A DNA stretch of 64,000 nucleotides, from the NCBI RefSeq assembly GCF_003182195.1, contig NZ_QGTM01000002.1, forward strand, positions 62,001 through 126,000. The letters run 5' to 3'. Position numbers and translations under genes: made by a program. A model generated the notes under the pieces. That model did not search any database. It was given only the letters and a program-made list of their open reading frames with translations, and was not told where the DNA came from. Shown one piece after another: positions 1 to 9,692 of this stretch. This DNA comes from Halomonas sp. A11-A. Its GTDB lineage: Bacteria > Pseudomonadota > Gammaproteobacteria > Pseudomonadales > Halomonadaceae. How positions within the stretch are numbered: position 1 is the first letter of the stretch; each line of letters begins with the position of its first letter.

Positions 1-1395
<1,395 letters not shown>

Positions 1396-1416
1396 GACGG
1401 GAGACGCCTGCACGAG

Positions 1417-1449
1417 AACGCCCGGGGCCTGAACGGCACCCCGGGCGTT
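1417..1449. terminator. Bidirectional hairpin terminator between convergent genes
   Basis: A perfect 11-bp stem (AACGCCCGGGG with CCCCGGGCGTT) encloses an 11-nt loop. It is followed by TTT on the + strand and lies between the converging ends of the FtsH and flavoprotein genes. Confidence 0.8.
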
Positions 1450-1482
1450 TCTGCATGGGCGAGAGCCGACCGGAGCCGGGGC

Positions 1483-2949
1483 TCAGTCCCCCGGGCCGCA
1501 CTCCATGCAGCGCTCGGTGATCGCCGGCCCCAGCTTGAGGTTGGCGTTGAGGTCGCGCAGGGCGCCGCGCAGCCCCTCCTCGACCACCGGGTGATACCAG
1601 GGCATGGCCAGCATCTGGCCGACGCTGAGCTTCTGCTCCAGGGCCCAGGCCAGCAGGTGTGCCATATGCTCCACCCGGGGACCGAAGAGCTCGGCGCCCA
1701 GGAACTGCCCGGAGCCCTGCTCGGCATAGACCCGCATCAGGCCCCGGTTCTCCCGCATCACCAGGGCGCGCCCCTGGTCCTCGAAGGAGGCCTCGCCCAC
1801 GGCCAGGCAGTCGCAGCCGCCCAGGCGCTTCTCCAGCGCCGCGTAGCTCTCGCCTACGGTGGCCATCTGCGGCTCGGTGAAGACGATGGCGAGCGGCACG
1901 TTGCGCCGGCCGGCGCGCAGCTCGGGGAAGCGCCCGGCGTTGTCGCCGGCGATGCGCCCCTCGCTGTTGGCCTCATGGAGCAGCGGCAGCTCCTGGTTGG
2001 CGTCGCCGGCGATAAAGAGATGGCTGGGGCTCTCGTCGGCGTTCAGGCACTGCAGGGTGAAGCGGTTGAAGCGCGGCACGCCGCGCTCGTCCAGGGCCAG
2101 GCCGGCCTTCTCCAGGTCCAGCCGGTCGACGTTGGGGCGCCGCCCGGTGGCAGCCAGCAGGTAGTCGAAGCGTTCGGTGAGGGTCTCGCCGCTGTCACGC
2201 TCGACGAAGGTGATCACCACGGCGTCGCCGTCGCGCTCGATCTTCTCGACCCGGGCGTCGGGGTCGACGTAGAACTCCTCGTTGAAGGTTGCCTCGGCGC
2301 TGGCACGCACCTTCTCGTCCCGGAAGGGGCCCAGGGCGCCGCCCACGCCGAACACCCGCAGTCGCACCCCCAGGCGGTGCAGCGCCTGGCCCAGCTCCAG
2401 GCCGATCACCCCCGGCCCGAACACCGCCACGGACTCCGGCAGGTCGTCCCATGCGAAGACGTCATCGTTGATGATCAGCCGGTCGCCGGCGGCGTCGAAC
2501 ATCCCGGGCCAGGTGGGGCGCGAGCCGGTGGCGATGATGATGTTGCGGGCGGTCACCCGAGTGTGGTCACCGACGCTCAGGGTGTGGGGATCCACGAAGC
2601 GGGCATGGCCCTCCAGGCGGTCCTGGTCGGGGATGCGCCGCATCGACTTGAAGACCCGCCCTACGAAGCCGTCGCGCTCCTGCTTGACCCGGGCCATGAC
2701 GGCAGTGCCATCCACCTCGACCCCGCTCACCCGGATGCCGAAGCCCCCGGCATCCCGGGCCCGATGGGCGGCCTCGGCGGCGGCGATCAGCAGCTTCGAC
2801 GGCATGCAGCCCACCCGAGCGCAGGTGGTGCCGTACTCGCCCCCCTCGATCAGGACCACGCTGTCGCTGTGCTTGCGGGCGGCGTGCCAGGCGCTCAGGC
2901 CGGCGCTGCCGGCGCCGATGATGGCGATATCGACCTCACGGTGCTGCAT
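1483..2949 (-). CDS. Dihydrolipoyl dehydrogenase-like flavoprotein disulfide reductase
   Basis: This is a 488-residue class I pyridine-nucleotide disulfide oxidoreductase. An FAD-binding GAGSAG motif sits near the N terminus, the redox pair is C43 and C48 in the form CARVGC, an NAD-binding GPGVIGLE motif lies mid-protein, and a C-terminal WYHPVVEEG supplies the His-Glu pair typical of lipoamide dehydrogenase. The start is set at the ATG preceded by GAGGAG 6 nt upstream; a GTG ten codons earlier has no such site. It is not linked to aceEF, which lies 43 kb away, so whether it serves as E3 of pyruvate dehydrogenase is not shown. Other disulfide reductases of the same fold remain possible. Confidence 0.85.
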   Translation of the reverse strand: MQHREVDIAIIGAGSAGLSAWHAARKHSDSVVLIEGGEYGTTCARVGCMPSKLLIAAAEAAHRARDAGGFGIRVSGVEVDGTAVMARVKQERDGFVGRVFKSMRRIPDQDRLEGHARFVDPHTLSVGDHTRVTARNIIIATGSRPTWPGMFDAAGDRLIINDDVFAWDDLPESVAVFGPGVIGLELGQALHRLGVRLRVFGVGGALGPFRDEKVRASAEATFNEEFYVDPDARVEKIERDGDAVVITFVERDSGETLTERFDYLLAATGRRPNVDRLDLEKAGLALDERGVPRFNRFTLQCLNADESPSHLFIAGDANQELPLLHEANSEGRIAGDNAGRFPELRAGRRNVPLAIVFTEPQMATVGESYAALEKRLGGCDCLAVGEASFEDQGRALVMRENRGLMRVYAEQGSGQFLGAELFGPRVEHMAHLLAWALEQKLSVGQMLAMPWYHPVVEEGLRGALRDLNANLKLGPAITERCMECGPGD

Positions 2950-3061
2950 CGGGCTCTCCTCGGTGTCATCCCTCGTCACGGTTCATCCACTATGGCACAG
3001 GGCGGGGGCGTGCCGCCGAGGACCGACGGCGGCGTCTTGACGCAGGGCAAGGCGCAGGGGG

Positions 3062-3679
3062 TCAGGCGGCCAGGCGCAGCCCGAAGCCGATCAGCAGCGA
3101 GCCGAAGGCCCAGCGCTGCAGGCGCGCCTTCAGGGGGCTGCCGGCGAACCAGCGCTGCAGGGCGGCGCCAAGGGTCGCATAGCCGGCATCGAACAGCAGG
3201 CCGATGGCTACCAGCAGCCCCCCGAGCAGGGAGAACTGCAGCAGCACGGGCCCACGGTCGGGATGCACGAACTGCGGCAGCAGCACCGAGCAGAACAGCA
3301 GCGACTTGGGGTTGAGCAGGTTGGTGAGTAGCCCGCGGCGCCAGGCCAGGCGGTGGCTCGCCTGGCGCGGCATCGCCCCACCCGGGGCCTTTGGGGGCGG
3401 TTCGCCGGGGGCGCGCAGCAGCTGCAGGCCGATCCAGGTCAGGTAGGCGGCGCCTGCATAGCGCACGGCATCGAAGGTCCAGGGGGCGGTGACGAAGAGC
3501 GTGGCCAGTCCCAGGGCGGCCAGGGTCACGTGCAGCCCGCGGGCCACCGCCAGGCCCGCTGCCGTGGCCAGTGCCCGGGAGCGTCCCTGCAGGCTGCCGG
3601 TATGCAGCACCAGCAGCATGTCGGGGCCGGGCAGCAGGTAGACCGCCGCCAGGGCGACGATGAACAGCCAGAGCTCCAT
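3062..3679 (-). CDS. LysE/RhtB-family amino-acid exporter
   Basis: This is a 205-residue inner-membrane protein with about six hydrophobic segments. The N-terminal PGPDML signature and the LLNPKS motif mark the LysE/RhtB translocator family, which exports amino acids or their analogues using the proton gradient. The gene is divergent from an Lrp/AsnC regulator with about 150 bp between the starts. This is a common pairing in which the regulator senses the exported amino acid. The specific substrate cannot be read from the sequence. Confidence 0.9.
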   Translation of the reverse strand: MELWLFIVALAAVYLLPGPDMLLVLHTGSLQGRSRALATAAGLAVARGLHVTLAALGLATLFVTAPWTFDAVRYAGAAYLTWIGLQLLRAPGEPPPKAPGGAMPRQASHRLAWRRGLLTNLLNPKSLLFCSVLLPQFVHPDRGPVLLQFSLLGGLLVAIGLLFDAGYATLGAALQRWFAGSPLKARLQRWAFGSLLIGFGLRLAA

Positions 3680-3732
3680 GGGGCGCCTCCTGCCGTGGGA
3701 CGTGGGTGAAAGTTGGTGCGGGGCAGCGACGC

Positions 3733-3793
3733 CAGTCTAGCGCCATGGGCGAGGGCAGGTCCTTGCAAGATTCACCATTCCATCGGCTATAGT
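3733..3793. promoter_or_regulatory. Divergent promoter region of lysE-like and lrp-like genes
   Basis: For the regulator, a TTGCAA (3763-3768) and TATAGT (3788-3793) pair is separated by 19 bp. For the exporter, TAGACT reads on the minus strand at 3733-3738. The Lrp-like protein may bind between them. This rests on motif inspection only. Confidence 0.4.
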
Positions 3794-3833
3794 TGGCATC
3801 TACTGCCACTTGAATTGTTAATGGTGACGTTTC

Positions 3834-4349
3834 ATGCCAAATCGACGGCTGGATGCCATCGACCGCCGCATCCTGGCCGCGTTGCAGCGTGACGCCCGAC
3901 TGACCAACGTCCAACTGGCCGAGGAGGTGAACCTCTCGCCGTCGCCCTGCCTGCGCCGGGTGCGTCAGCTGGAGGCGGCGGGACTGATCCGCGGCTATCA
4001 CGCCGAGCTGGATCGCGGCGGCGTGGGCTTCGGCCTCACGGTGTTCGTCGGCATCAGGGTGGAGCGCCACCACGAGGCCCAGGCCAACGCCTTCCGTGAG
4101 GCCGTCGTCGCCCTGCCGGAGGTGGTCTCGGCGCATCTGGTGTCGGGGGAGTCGGACTTCCTGCTGCAGGTGGTGGTGCCGGATCTGGCGGCCTACGAGC
4201 GCTTCCTCACCGGGACCCTGCTGAGGCTGCCCGGGGTCACCGACATCCGCAGCAACTTCGCCATCCAGACCGTCAAGGCCCACGGGCCGCTGCCCGTGGA
4301 GAGGCTGGCGGAAGCGGGCGGCGAGGTGCCGGTCCCGCGGCAGCCGTGA
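3834..4349 (+). CDS. Lrp/AsnC-family transcriptional regulator
   Basis: This is a 171-residue feast/famine regulator. Residues 5-60 form an N-terminal helix-turn-helix (LDAIDRRILAALQRDARLTN and a recognition helix with SPSPCLRRV). Residues about 70-150 form the RAM ligand-binding and oligomerisation domain, with the GESDFLLQV core. It is divergent from the LysE-type exporter, which is its likely target. The last 15 or so residues (rich in Pro and Gly) extend beyond the usual domain end. Confidence 0.92.
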   Translation: MPNRRLDAIDRRILAALQRDARLTNVQLAEEVNLSPSPCLRRVRQLEAAGLIRGYHAELDRGGVGFGLTVFVGIRVERHHEAQANAFREAVVALPEVVSAHLVSGESDFLLQVVVPDLAAYERFLTGTLLRLPGVTDIRSNFAIQTVKAHGPLPVERLAEAGGEVPVPRQP

Positions 4350-4421
4350 CCCCCGCCCGCTCGCGCCCCTCGGCGGCGCGCCACCCGGCAGTCGGTATCT
4401 GCAGCGTGCCGGGCAGCTTTC

Positions 4422-4430
4422 TGCTATCCT
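4422..4430 (+). promoter_or_regulatory. Possible extended -10 promoter for dbpA
   Basis: TGCTATCCT matches an extended -10 element upstream of dbpA; no clear -35 is visible. A weak hairpin (CCCGGCA with TGCCGGG, 4384-4413) lies just before it and could end transcription of the lrp-like gene. Confidence 0.35.
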
Positions 4431-4565
4431 GCAGGCCTTCCAGTCTCCCGCTTCCCCGGCCCATGCCGCCCGGCCTTCGCTGCTCTTCATTGTCGCCCCC
4501 GGCCGTTATCGACCCCGGCTCGTTCGCTGTCGTCGGCGCCCCTTATCTGTCTGCAGGATGTTCCC

Positions 4566-5969
4566 TTGTCTGATTCCTCCCCCGACGCCGCCTTCGCCTC
4601 GCTGCCGCTGGCGCCGGAGCTGCTCGATAACCTCGCCTCCCTGGGCTTCGCCGCCATGACGCCGATCCAGGCCGAGAGTCTGCCGCCGATCCTGGCCGGT
4701 CGCGATGTGATCGCCCGGGCGAAGACCGGCTCCGGCAAGACCGCGGCCTTCGGCCTGGGGCTGCTCTCGCGGCTTGCGCTTTCAAGCTTCGCGGTGCAGG
4801 GGCTCGTCCTCTGCCCGACCCGGGAGCTGGCCGACCAGGTGGCCGGCGAGCTGCGCCGGCTGGCGCGCACCCTGCCCAACGTCAAGGTGCTGACCCTGTG
4901 CGGGGGCGCTCCCTTCGGCCCGCAGCTCGCCTCCCTGGCCCACGGCGCGCATATCGTGGTGGGCACACCAGGCCGGATCGAGGAGCACCTGCGCAAGGGC
5001 TCGCTCACACTCGACGGGCTTGCGACCCTGGTGCTGGACGAGGCCGACCGCATGCTCGACATGGGCTTCCAGGCGAGCCTCGAGGCGATCGTCGACGAGA
5101 CCCCGGCGTCGCGCCAGACGCTGCTGTTCAGCGCCACCTTCTCCGACGCCGTGCGCCCCGTGGCCGCGGCGCTGATGCGCGACCCGGTCACCGTGGAGGT
5201 GGCCGAGACCCACGACGCCGGCAGCATCCATGAGCGGGTCTACCGGGTCGCCGACGGCGACGAGGCGCGCCTGGAGGCGCTCTGCCGGCTGCTGCTGCAC
5301 TTCCGCCCGGGTAGCAGCGTGGTGTTCTGCAACACCAAGCGCGAGACCGACGAGGTGGCCCAGGCGCTCGGGGCGGAGGGCTTCAGCGCCCTGGCGCTGC
5401 ATGGCGACCTGGAGCAGGCCGACCGCGACCGGCTGCTGGTGCTCTTCGCCAATCGCAGCGCCTCCATCCTGGTGGCCACCGACGTGGCGGCCCGGGGGCT
5501 CGACATCGCCGAGCTGGATGCGGTGTTCAACTACCAGATCGCTCGGGAGCTCGAGGTGCACGTGCACCGGGTCGGGCGTACCGGCCGGGCCGGCAGCGCC
5601 GGCATCGCCTGCACCCTGGTCGGCGAGGGCGAGGAGTATCGGCTGGAGCGGCTGGCCGACTTCCTCGGTGAGCCCCTGGAGGAGGCCCCACTGCCGCCCC
5701 GCTCGGTGCTCTCTCGCGAGCCGCTGGTGCCGCCCATGGCCACCCTGCAGCTGGGGTCCGGCAAGAAGCAGAAGGTGCGCCCCGGCGATATCCTCGGCGC
5801 CCTGACCGGCGAGGCGGGGCTGGCCGGCGACCAGGTGGGCAAGATCAAGGTGCTGGCCAACAGCGCCTTTGTGGCCGTGCGGCGCGAGGTGGCCGACGAG
5901 GCCCTGGCGCGCCTGCTCAATGGCAGAATCAAGGGGCGCAGCGTGCGCGCCCGTCGGGTCGGCCGGTGA
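4566..5969 (+). CDS. dbpA: ATP-dependent RNA helicase DbpA
   Basis: This is a 467-residue DEAD-box helicase that remodels 23S rRNA during large-subunit assembly. Motif I AKTGSGKT is at residues 52-59, DEAD at 158-161 and SAT follows. VATDVAARGLD and HRVGRTGRAG lie in the second RecA lobe. The C-terminal domain (about residues 390-467, with VRPGDILGAL and VGKIKV) is the DbpA RNA-binding domain that recognises hairpin 92 of 23S rRNA in known members. The start is TTG with AGGA 7 nt upstream; no in-frame ATG fits better. The RIO kinase gene follows 28 bp downstream, suggesting cotranscription. Confidence 0.95.
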   Translation: MSDSSPDAAFASLPLAPELLDNLASLGFAAMTPIQAESLPPILAGRDVIARAKTGSGKTAAFGLGLLSRLALSSFAVQGLVLCPTRELADQVAGELRRLARTLPNVKVLTLCGGAPFGPQLASLAHGAHIVVGTPGRIEEHLRKGSLTLDGLATLVLDEADRMLDMGFQASLEAIVDETPASRQTLLFSATFSDAVRPVAAALMRDPVTVEVAETHDAGSIHERVYRVADGDEARLEALCRLLLHFRPGSSVVFCNTKRETDEVAQALGAEGFSALALHGDLEQADRDRLLVLFANRSASILVATDVAARGLDIAELDAVFNYQIARELEVHVHRVGRTGRAGSAGIACTLVGEGEEYRLERLADFLGEPLEEAPLPPRSVLSREPLVPPMATLQLGSGKKQKVRPGDILGALTGEAGLAGDQVGKIKVLANSAFVAVRREVADEALARLLNGRIKGRSVRARRVGR

Positions 5970-5997
5970 GGCGCCTCGGCGAATTTCGGGAGACGAG

Positions 5998-6900
5998 ATG
6001 AAGATACCCAAGCGACTGCAGCCGCTGGTGGACGACGGTCTGATCGAGGCGGTCGAGGGCCAGCTGATGAGCGGCAAGGAGGCCCAGGTCTACGTGGTCC
6101 GCTCCCACGGGGAGCGGCGCTGCGCCAAGGTCTTCAAGGAGGCCAGGCAGCGCAGCTTCAAGCAGGCCGTGCAGTACCAGGAGGGGCGCCGTGAGCGCAA
6201 CAGTCGCCGCTCCCGGGCCATGGCCAAGAAGACCCGCTACGGCCAGAAGGAGCAGGAGCAGGCCTGGCTCAACGCCGAGGTCGACGCCCTCTACCGGCTG
6301 GCCGCGGCGGACGTGCGGGTGCCCAGGCCCTACGGCTTCATCGACGGCGTGCTGCTGATGGAGATGATCAGTGACGCCGAGGGGCTGACCGCCCCGCGCC
6401 TGGACGACATCACCCTGAGCGCCGAGCAGGCCCGCGCGTCCTACGCCAAGATCATCCGTGACGTGGTGAAGATGCTGTGTGCCGGCCTGGTGCACGGGGA
6501 TCTCTCCGAGTTCAACGTGCTGATGGCCGCCGATGGCCCGGTGATCATCGACCTGCCCCAGGCAGTGGACGCCGCCGGCAACAACAGCGCCGAGTGGATG
6601 TTCGAGCGCGACGTGGACAACATGCGCCGCTACTTCGGGCGCTTCGCCCCGGAGCTTCTGGCCACCGACTACGGCAAGGAGATCTGGGCGCTCTATGAGT
6701 CGGGCGAGCTGCATCCGGAGAGCGAGCTGACCGGCTGCTTCGTCCACGACACCACCCCCGTGGATGTCGACGACCTGATGACGGTGATCGACGACGTGCG
6801 CGACGAGGAGGCCTACCGCCGGGCGGCGCTCAACCGCGGCGACGAGCCCGGGGTGGAGGAGGCCGCCGCGGAGTGGCGGGAGTCCCAGCGCGAGCGCTGA
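5998..6900 (+). CDS. RIO1-family atypical serine protein kinase
   Basis: This is a 300-residue protein kinase-like fold of the RIO family. K44 in AKVFKE is the candidate ATP-binding lysine, the catalytic loop HGDLSEFN runs from H166 to N173 (D168 catalytic), and D185 in IIDLPQ is the metal-binding Asp. The start is the ATG preceded by GGGAGAC. Archaeal and eukaryotic RIO kinases act in small-subunit maturation, while the role of bacterial members is poorly defined. Its position directly after dbpA fits an rRNA or ribosome link (inference). The C terminus is acidic and probably flexible. Confidence 0.9.
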   Translation: MKIPKRLQPLVDDGLIEAVEGQLMSGKEAQVYVVRSHGERRCAKVFKEARQRSFKQAVQYQEGRRERNSRRSRAMAKKTRYGQKEQEQAWLNAEVDALYRLAAADVRVPRPYGFIDGVLLMEMISDAEGLTAPRLDDITLSAEQARASYAKIIRDVVKMLCAGLVHGDLSEFNVLMAADGPVIIDLPQAVDAAGNNSAEWMFERDVDNMRRYFGRFAPELLATDYGKEIWALYESGELHPESELTGCFVHDTTPVDVDDLMTVIDDVRDEEAYRRAALNRGDEPGVEEAAAEWRESQRER

Positions 6901-6985
6901 CCCCCGTGCTGCGGTGACCGGCGGGCAGCGCCCCGACGGATCTGCCATCATGGCGTCATCAACGGCGCCAACAGGGAGCGCAGCG

Positions 6986-7732
6986 ATGCGACTGCAGCAC
7001 GCCACCTGGCAGGAAGTGGAAGCCTATCTGGAGCGCGCCAGGGGCATCATCCTGCCCATCGGCTCCACCGAGCAGCACGGCCCCAACGGCCCGATGGGCA
7101 CCGACGCCCTCTGCCCCGAGACGATCGCCTGGACCCTGGGCGAGCGTCATGGGGTGCTGGTCGGCCCGACCCAGGCGATCGGCATGGCGCAGCACCATCT
7201 GGCCTTTCCCGGCAGCCTCACCCTGAGGCCCAGCACTCTGGTCGCGGTGTTGCGCGACACCATCGCGTCGCTGGCGCACCACGGCTTCACCCACGTCTTC
7301 CTGCTCAACGGCCACGGGGGGAATGTCGCCACCGTGAACGCGGCCTTCGCCGAGGTGCTCAGCGAGCGCAGCCTGCAGCGCCCGCCGGCGGGGGAGCTCC
7401 ACCTGCGGCTGTTCAACTGGTTTGCCGGCCGGCGCGGCCGCGAACTGGCCGACTCCCTCTACGGCGAGGCCGAGGGCACCCATGCCACCGCCTCCGAGGT
7501 GTCGCTGGCCTGGCATGCCGCCCCCCAGACGGTACGCGATGTGGCCATGTCGCCGCGCCTGGCGCCGGCCGGCAGCGCCCAGTGCGACGCCCACACCTTC
7601 CGCCGGCGCTTCCCCGATGGCCGCATGGGCTCCGACCCCTCCCTGGCTAGCGCCGAGCACGGTGCGCGCTTCCTCGAGGCGGGGGTCGAGGACGCCTGGG
7701 AGGCCTATCGGGCCTTCGTGGAGGACGCCTGA
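6986..7732 (+). CDS. Creatininase-family metallo-amidohydrolase
   Basis: This is a 248-residue protein of the creatinine amidohydrolase family, which binds two divalent metals and hydrolyses cyclic or linear amides. Metal-ligand candidates are E29, H31 and D40 in GSTEQHGPNGPMGTD, the NGHGGN motif and the Glu of EGTHATASE. The chosen ATG has AGGGAG 7 nt upstream; an open extension to 6914 lacks support. Family members include creatininase, formamide hydrolases and mycofactocin or riboflavin-pathway enzymes, so the substrate stays open. A hairpin terminator follows. Confidence 0.88.
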   Translation: MRLQHATWQEVEAYLERARGIILPIGSTEQHGPNGPMGTDALCPETIAWTLGERHGVLVGPTQAIGMAQHHLAFPGSLTLRPSTLVAVLRDTIASLAHHGFTHVFLLNGHGGNVATVNAAFAEVLSERSLQRPPAGELHLRLFNWFAGRRGRELADSLYGEAEGTHATASEVSLAWHAAPQTVRDVAMSPRLAPAGSAQCDAHTFRRRFPDGRMGSDPSLASAEHGARFLEAGVEDAWEAYRAFVEDA

Positions 7733-7757
7733 GGGCGCGCGTGCCGGACGCTTTATG

Positions 7758-7778
7758 AAACCCGCCGCTGGCGGGTTT
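7758..7778 (+). terminator. Hairpin terminator after creatininase-family gene
   Basis: AAACCCGCC pairs with GGCGGGTTT around a GCT loop (9 bp perfect). The TTT of the right arm is followed by CTG, so the U-tract is short. Confidence 0.65.
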
Positions 7779-7779
7779 C

Positions 7780-7788
7780 TGCTATCTT
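7780..7788 (+). promoter_or_regulatory. Possible extended -10 promoter for tautomerase gene
   Basis: TGCTATCTT lies just behind the terminator stem and 46 nt before the tautomerase start. There is no recognisable -35, since the hairpin occupies that position. Confidence 0.35.
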
Positions 7789-7833
7789 GGCCTGCCACTT
7801 CCACGACCGAGACCCCCGCCCGAGGAGGCCAGC

Positions 7834-8025
7834 ATGCCCATCGTCACCATCCAGCAGTTCCCCCGCGACCTGGCGCAGAAGCGCGAGCTGGCGCGGCGCA
7901 TCACCGAGGCCTTCGAGGAGGTCTACGGCGCCCGCCCGGAGTCCGTGCAGGTGTTCTTCCAGGAGGTGGACGGCGAGCACTGGGCCCGCGGCGGCGTGAT
8001 GGGCTGCGACACCCCCGGGGACTGA
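7834..8025 (+). CDS. 4-oxalocrotonate tautomerase-family protein
   Basis: This is a 63-residue protein starting Met-Pro, so removal of Met exposes the Pro1 that acts as general base in this superfamily. The short beta-alpha-beta layout (MPIVTIQQFPRDLAQKR, then a helix, then VQVFFQEV) and the GARPESVQV segment fit small tautomerases that work as oligomers. A GAGGAGG ribosome site precedes the ATG. The physiological substrate is unknown. It is probably a single-gene unit with its own promoter. Confidence 0.85.
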   Translation: MPIVTIQQFPRDLAQKRELARRITEAFEEVYGARPESVQVFFQEVDGEHWARGGVMGCDTPGD

Positions 8026-8159
8026 GCAGGACCCGTCTGCCAACCCTGCCAGGCTCGACTAGTCTTGGAGGGCGGGAGCGGGCCATGTCGCTCCCATCGA
8101 GCCAACCGGGTGGTGGATGCCGCCCTGCACGCCATCACGGGATGGACAAGGAGATAACC

Positions 8160-8606
8160 ATGAACAAGCGGATCTATTCCCTGGGCCTGGCGCTGGGAGT
8201 GGCCGGCAGCGCGCTGCTCGCGGCGCCGGCCATGGCGGAACTGGAGCGCATCTCGGCCCCCGAGGGCGCCGAGGTCTACTTCATTGCGCCGGAGGATGGG
8301 GCGACCCTGTCGGGCCCGGTGACCGTGCGCATGGGCCTCAAGGGCATGGGGGTAGCGCCGGCAGGCGCCGACTTCCCCGACACCGGCCATCACCACCTGC
8401 TGGTGAACATGCCTCTGGAGGAGGTGGACCTGGGCGCGCCGCTCCCCTTCACCGATCACACCCGCCACTTCGGCGGCGGCCAGACCGAGGGCAGCCTGGA
8501 GCTCGAGCCGGGGGAGTACACCCTCCAGCTGCTGTTCATGGACTACCGCCACGTCAGCTTCGACCCGCCGCTGGTCTCCGACGTCATCACCATCACCGTG
8601 GAGTAG
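8160..8606 (+). CDS. Exported DUF4399 protein
   Basis: This is a 148-residue protein with a signal peptide (MNKR, hydrophobic stretch, cleavage after APAMA near residue 24). The mature part has the GHHHLLV motif and a DYRHVSFDPP segment characteristic of DUF4399, a periplasmic beta-sandwich family of unknown function. AAGGAG lies 6 nt before the ATG. The His-rich motif could bind metal (inference). Nothing in the neighbourhood gives a pathway. Confidence 0.85.
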   Translation: MNKRIYSLGLALGVAGSALLAAPAMAELERISAPEGAEVYFIAPEDGATLSGPVTVRMGLKGMGVAPAGADFPDTGHHHLLVNMPLEEVDLGAPLPFTDHTRHFGGGQTEGSLELEPGEYTLQLLFMDYRHVSFDPPLVSDVITITVE

Positions 8607-8703
8607 CGCGGCCGGCCGTCAGGCGCCGCGCCGGCGGCTGACGGCCATCAGCAGGACAGTCCCAGCCACGCGGTGAAGCGGGGATGGGTGACCGGCAGCG
8701 GGC

Positions 8704-9597
8704 TCACCGCCGCTCGGCGACCGCGGAGGTCAGGTGGCGGTCGCGCCACAGGCAGGCGAACATCCACAGGAACACCGGCACGTTCATCAGCAGGCCGTAG
8801 AGCAGCGGCACCAGGCCGATGGCCGGCTGCTGCAGCAGCACGAAGGCCACCATCATCGCTACCCCGGCGTTCTGTACCCCGACCTCCACGGTGATGGCGC
8901 GCACGCTGTCGTGGGGCAGGTGCAGCCGGCGAGCGACCCCGTGGCCCAGCAGCATGCTGAACAGGCAGAGCAGCAGCACGGCGAGGGTCTCGAGGCTGAG
9001 CAGTGACGGCAGCCGTTCGGCGTGGCTGGCGAAGAGCGCCACCACCACCGAGATCATCGCCACCCCGGTGAACCCCTTGACCCCGGGCAGCATCACCTCG
9101 AGCCAGCGCGCCGGCAGGGCCTGGCGCAGCAGCATGCCCGCCAGCACCGGCAACAGGGTGACCAGCAGCAGCTGGCCGACGGTCTGCCAGTAGGGCAGCG
9201 CGAGGCCACCGGTGGCCAGCCCGAGGAGCTCCAGGTTCCAGCCCATGACCAGCGGCAGGGTGAAGGGCGCCAGCACGGCGGCGATGGCGGTCAGGGTGAC
9301 CGACAGGGCCAGGTCCCCCTGGACCAGATAGCTGAACATGTTGGAGGTCGCCCCGCCCGGCACCAGGGCCACCAGCAGCAGGCCGGCCGCCGCCAGGGGC
9401 GGCAGGGGCAGCAGCAGCACCAGCCCCCAGGCGAGCAGCGGCAGGGCCAGCATCTGCAGGCCGGTGCCGAGCAGCACCCGGCGCGGGTGGCGCCAGGTGC
9501 GGGCGAAGTCCGCCCCGGTCAGGCTCAGGCCCATGGCCATCATCACGCTGGCCAGCACCCAAGGCAGGGCCACCTGGGACAACCAGGCTGCTGACAT
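8704..9597 (-). CDS. Bile acid:sodium symporter (BASS) family transporter
   Basis: This is a 297-residue membrane protein with nine or ten hydrophobic segments. The ALVPGGATSNMFSYL and VEVGVQNAGVAMMV stretches match the two sodium-binding, substrate-coordinating repeats of BASS transporters (helices 4 and 9). Bacterial members carry pantoate, bile-acid-like or other organic anions with sodium, and the substrate here is unknown. The start is at the ATG behind AAGGAG; an upstream in-frame ATG adds 16 polar residues without a better site. It is divergent from menA. Confidence 0.88.
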   Translation of the reverse strand: MSAAWLSQVALPWVLASVMMAMGLSLTGADFARTWRHPRRVLLGTGLQMLALPLLAWGLVLLLPLPPLAAAGLLLVALVPGGATSNMFSYLVQGDLALSVTLTAIAAVLAPFTLPLVMGWNLELLGLATGGLALPYWQTVGQLLLVTLLPVLAGMLLRQALPARWLEVMLPGVKGFTGVAMISVVVALFASHAERLPSLLSLETLAVLLLCLFSMLLGHGVARRLHLPHDSVRAITVEVGVQNAGVAMMVAFVLLQQPAIGLVPLLYGLLMNVPVFLWMFACLWRDRHLTSAVAERR

Positions 9598-9692
9598 CCT
9601 TATCTCCTTGCAGGCACGGGGGATACGCCACAGAGTATGCCCCATGTCATGCGCCGCGGCGACGGGCGGCGGTGCGCTCAGGGAGGAGGCCG

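Noticed and set aside
3012..3033. GC-rich hairpin between the LysE-like and flavoprotein genes
   Set aside because: It has only a 7-bp stem and no U-tract in either direction, so it is too weak to call a terminator.
7422..8606. 394-codon frame running through creatininase, tautomerase and DUF4399 regions
   Set aside because: Only its last 148 codons, after a good ribosome site and a signal peptide, show real protein features; the rest is out of frame with two genes and crosses a terminator.
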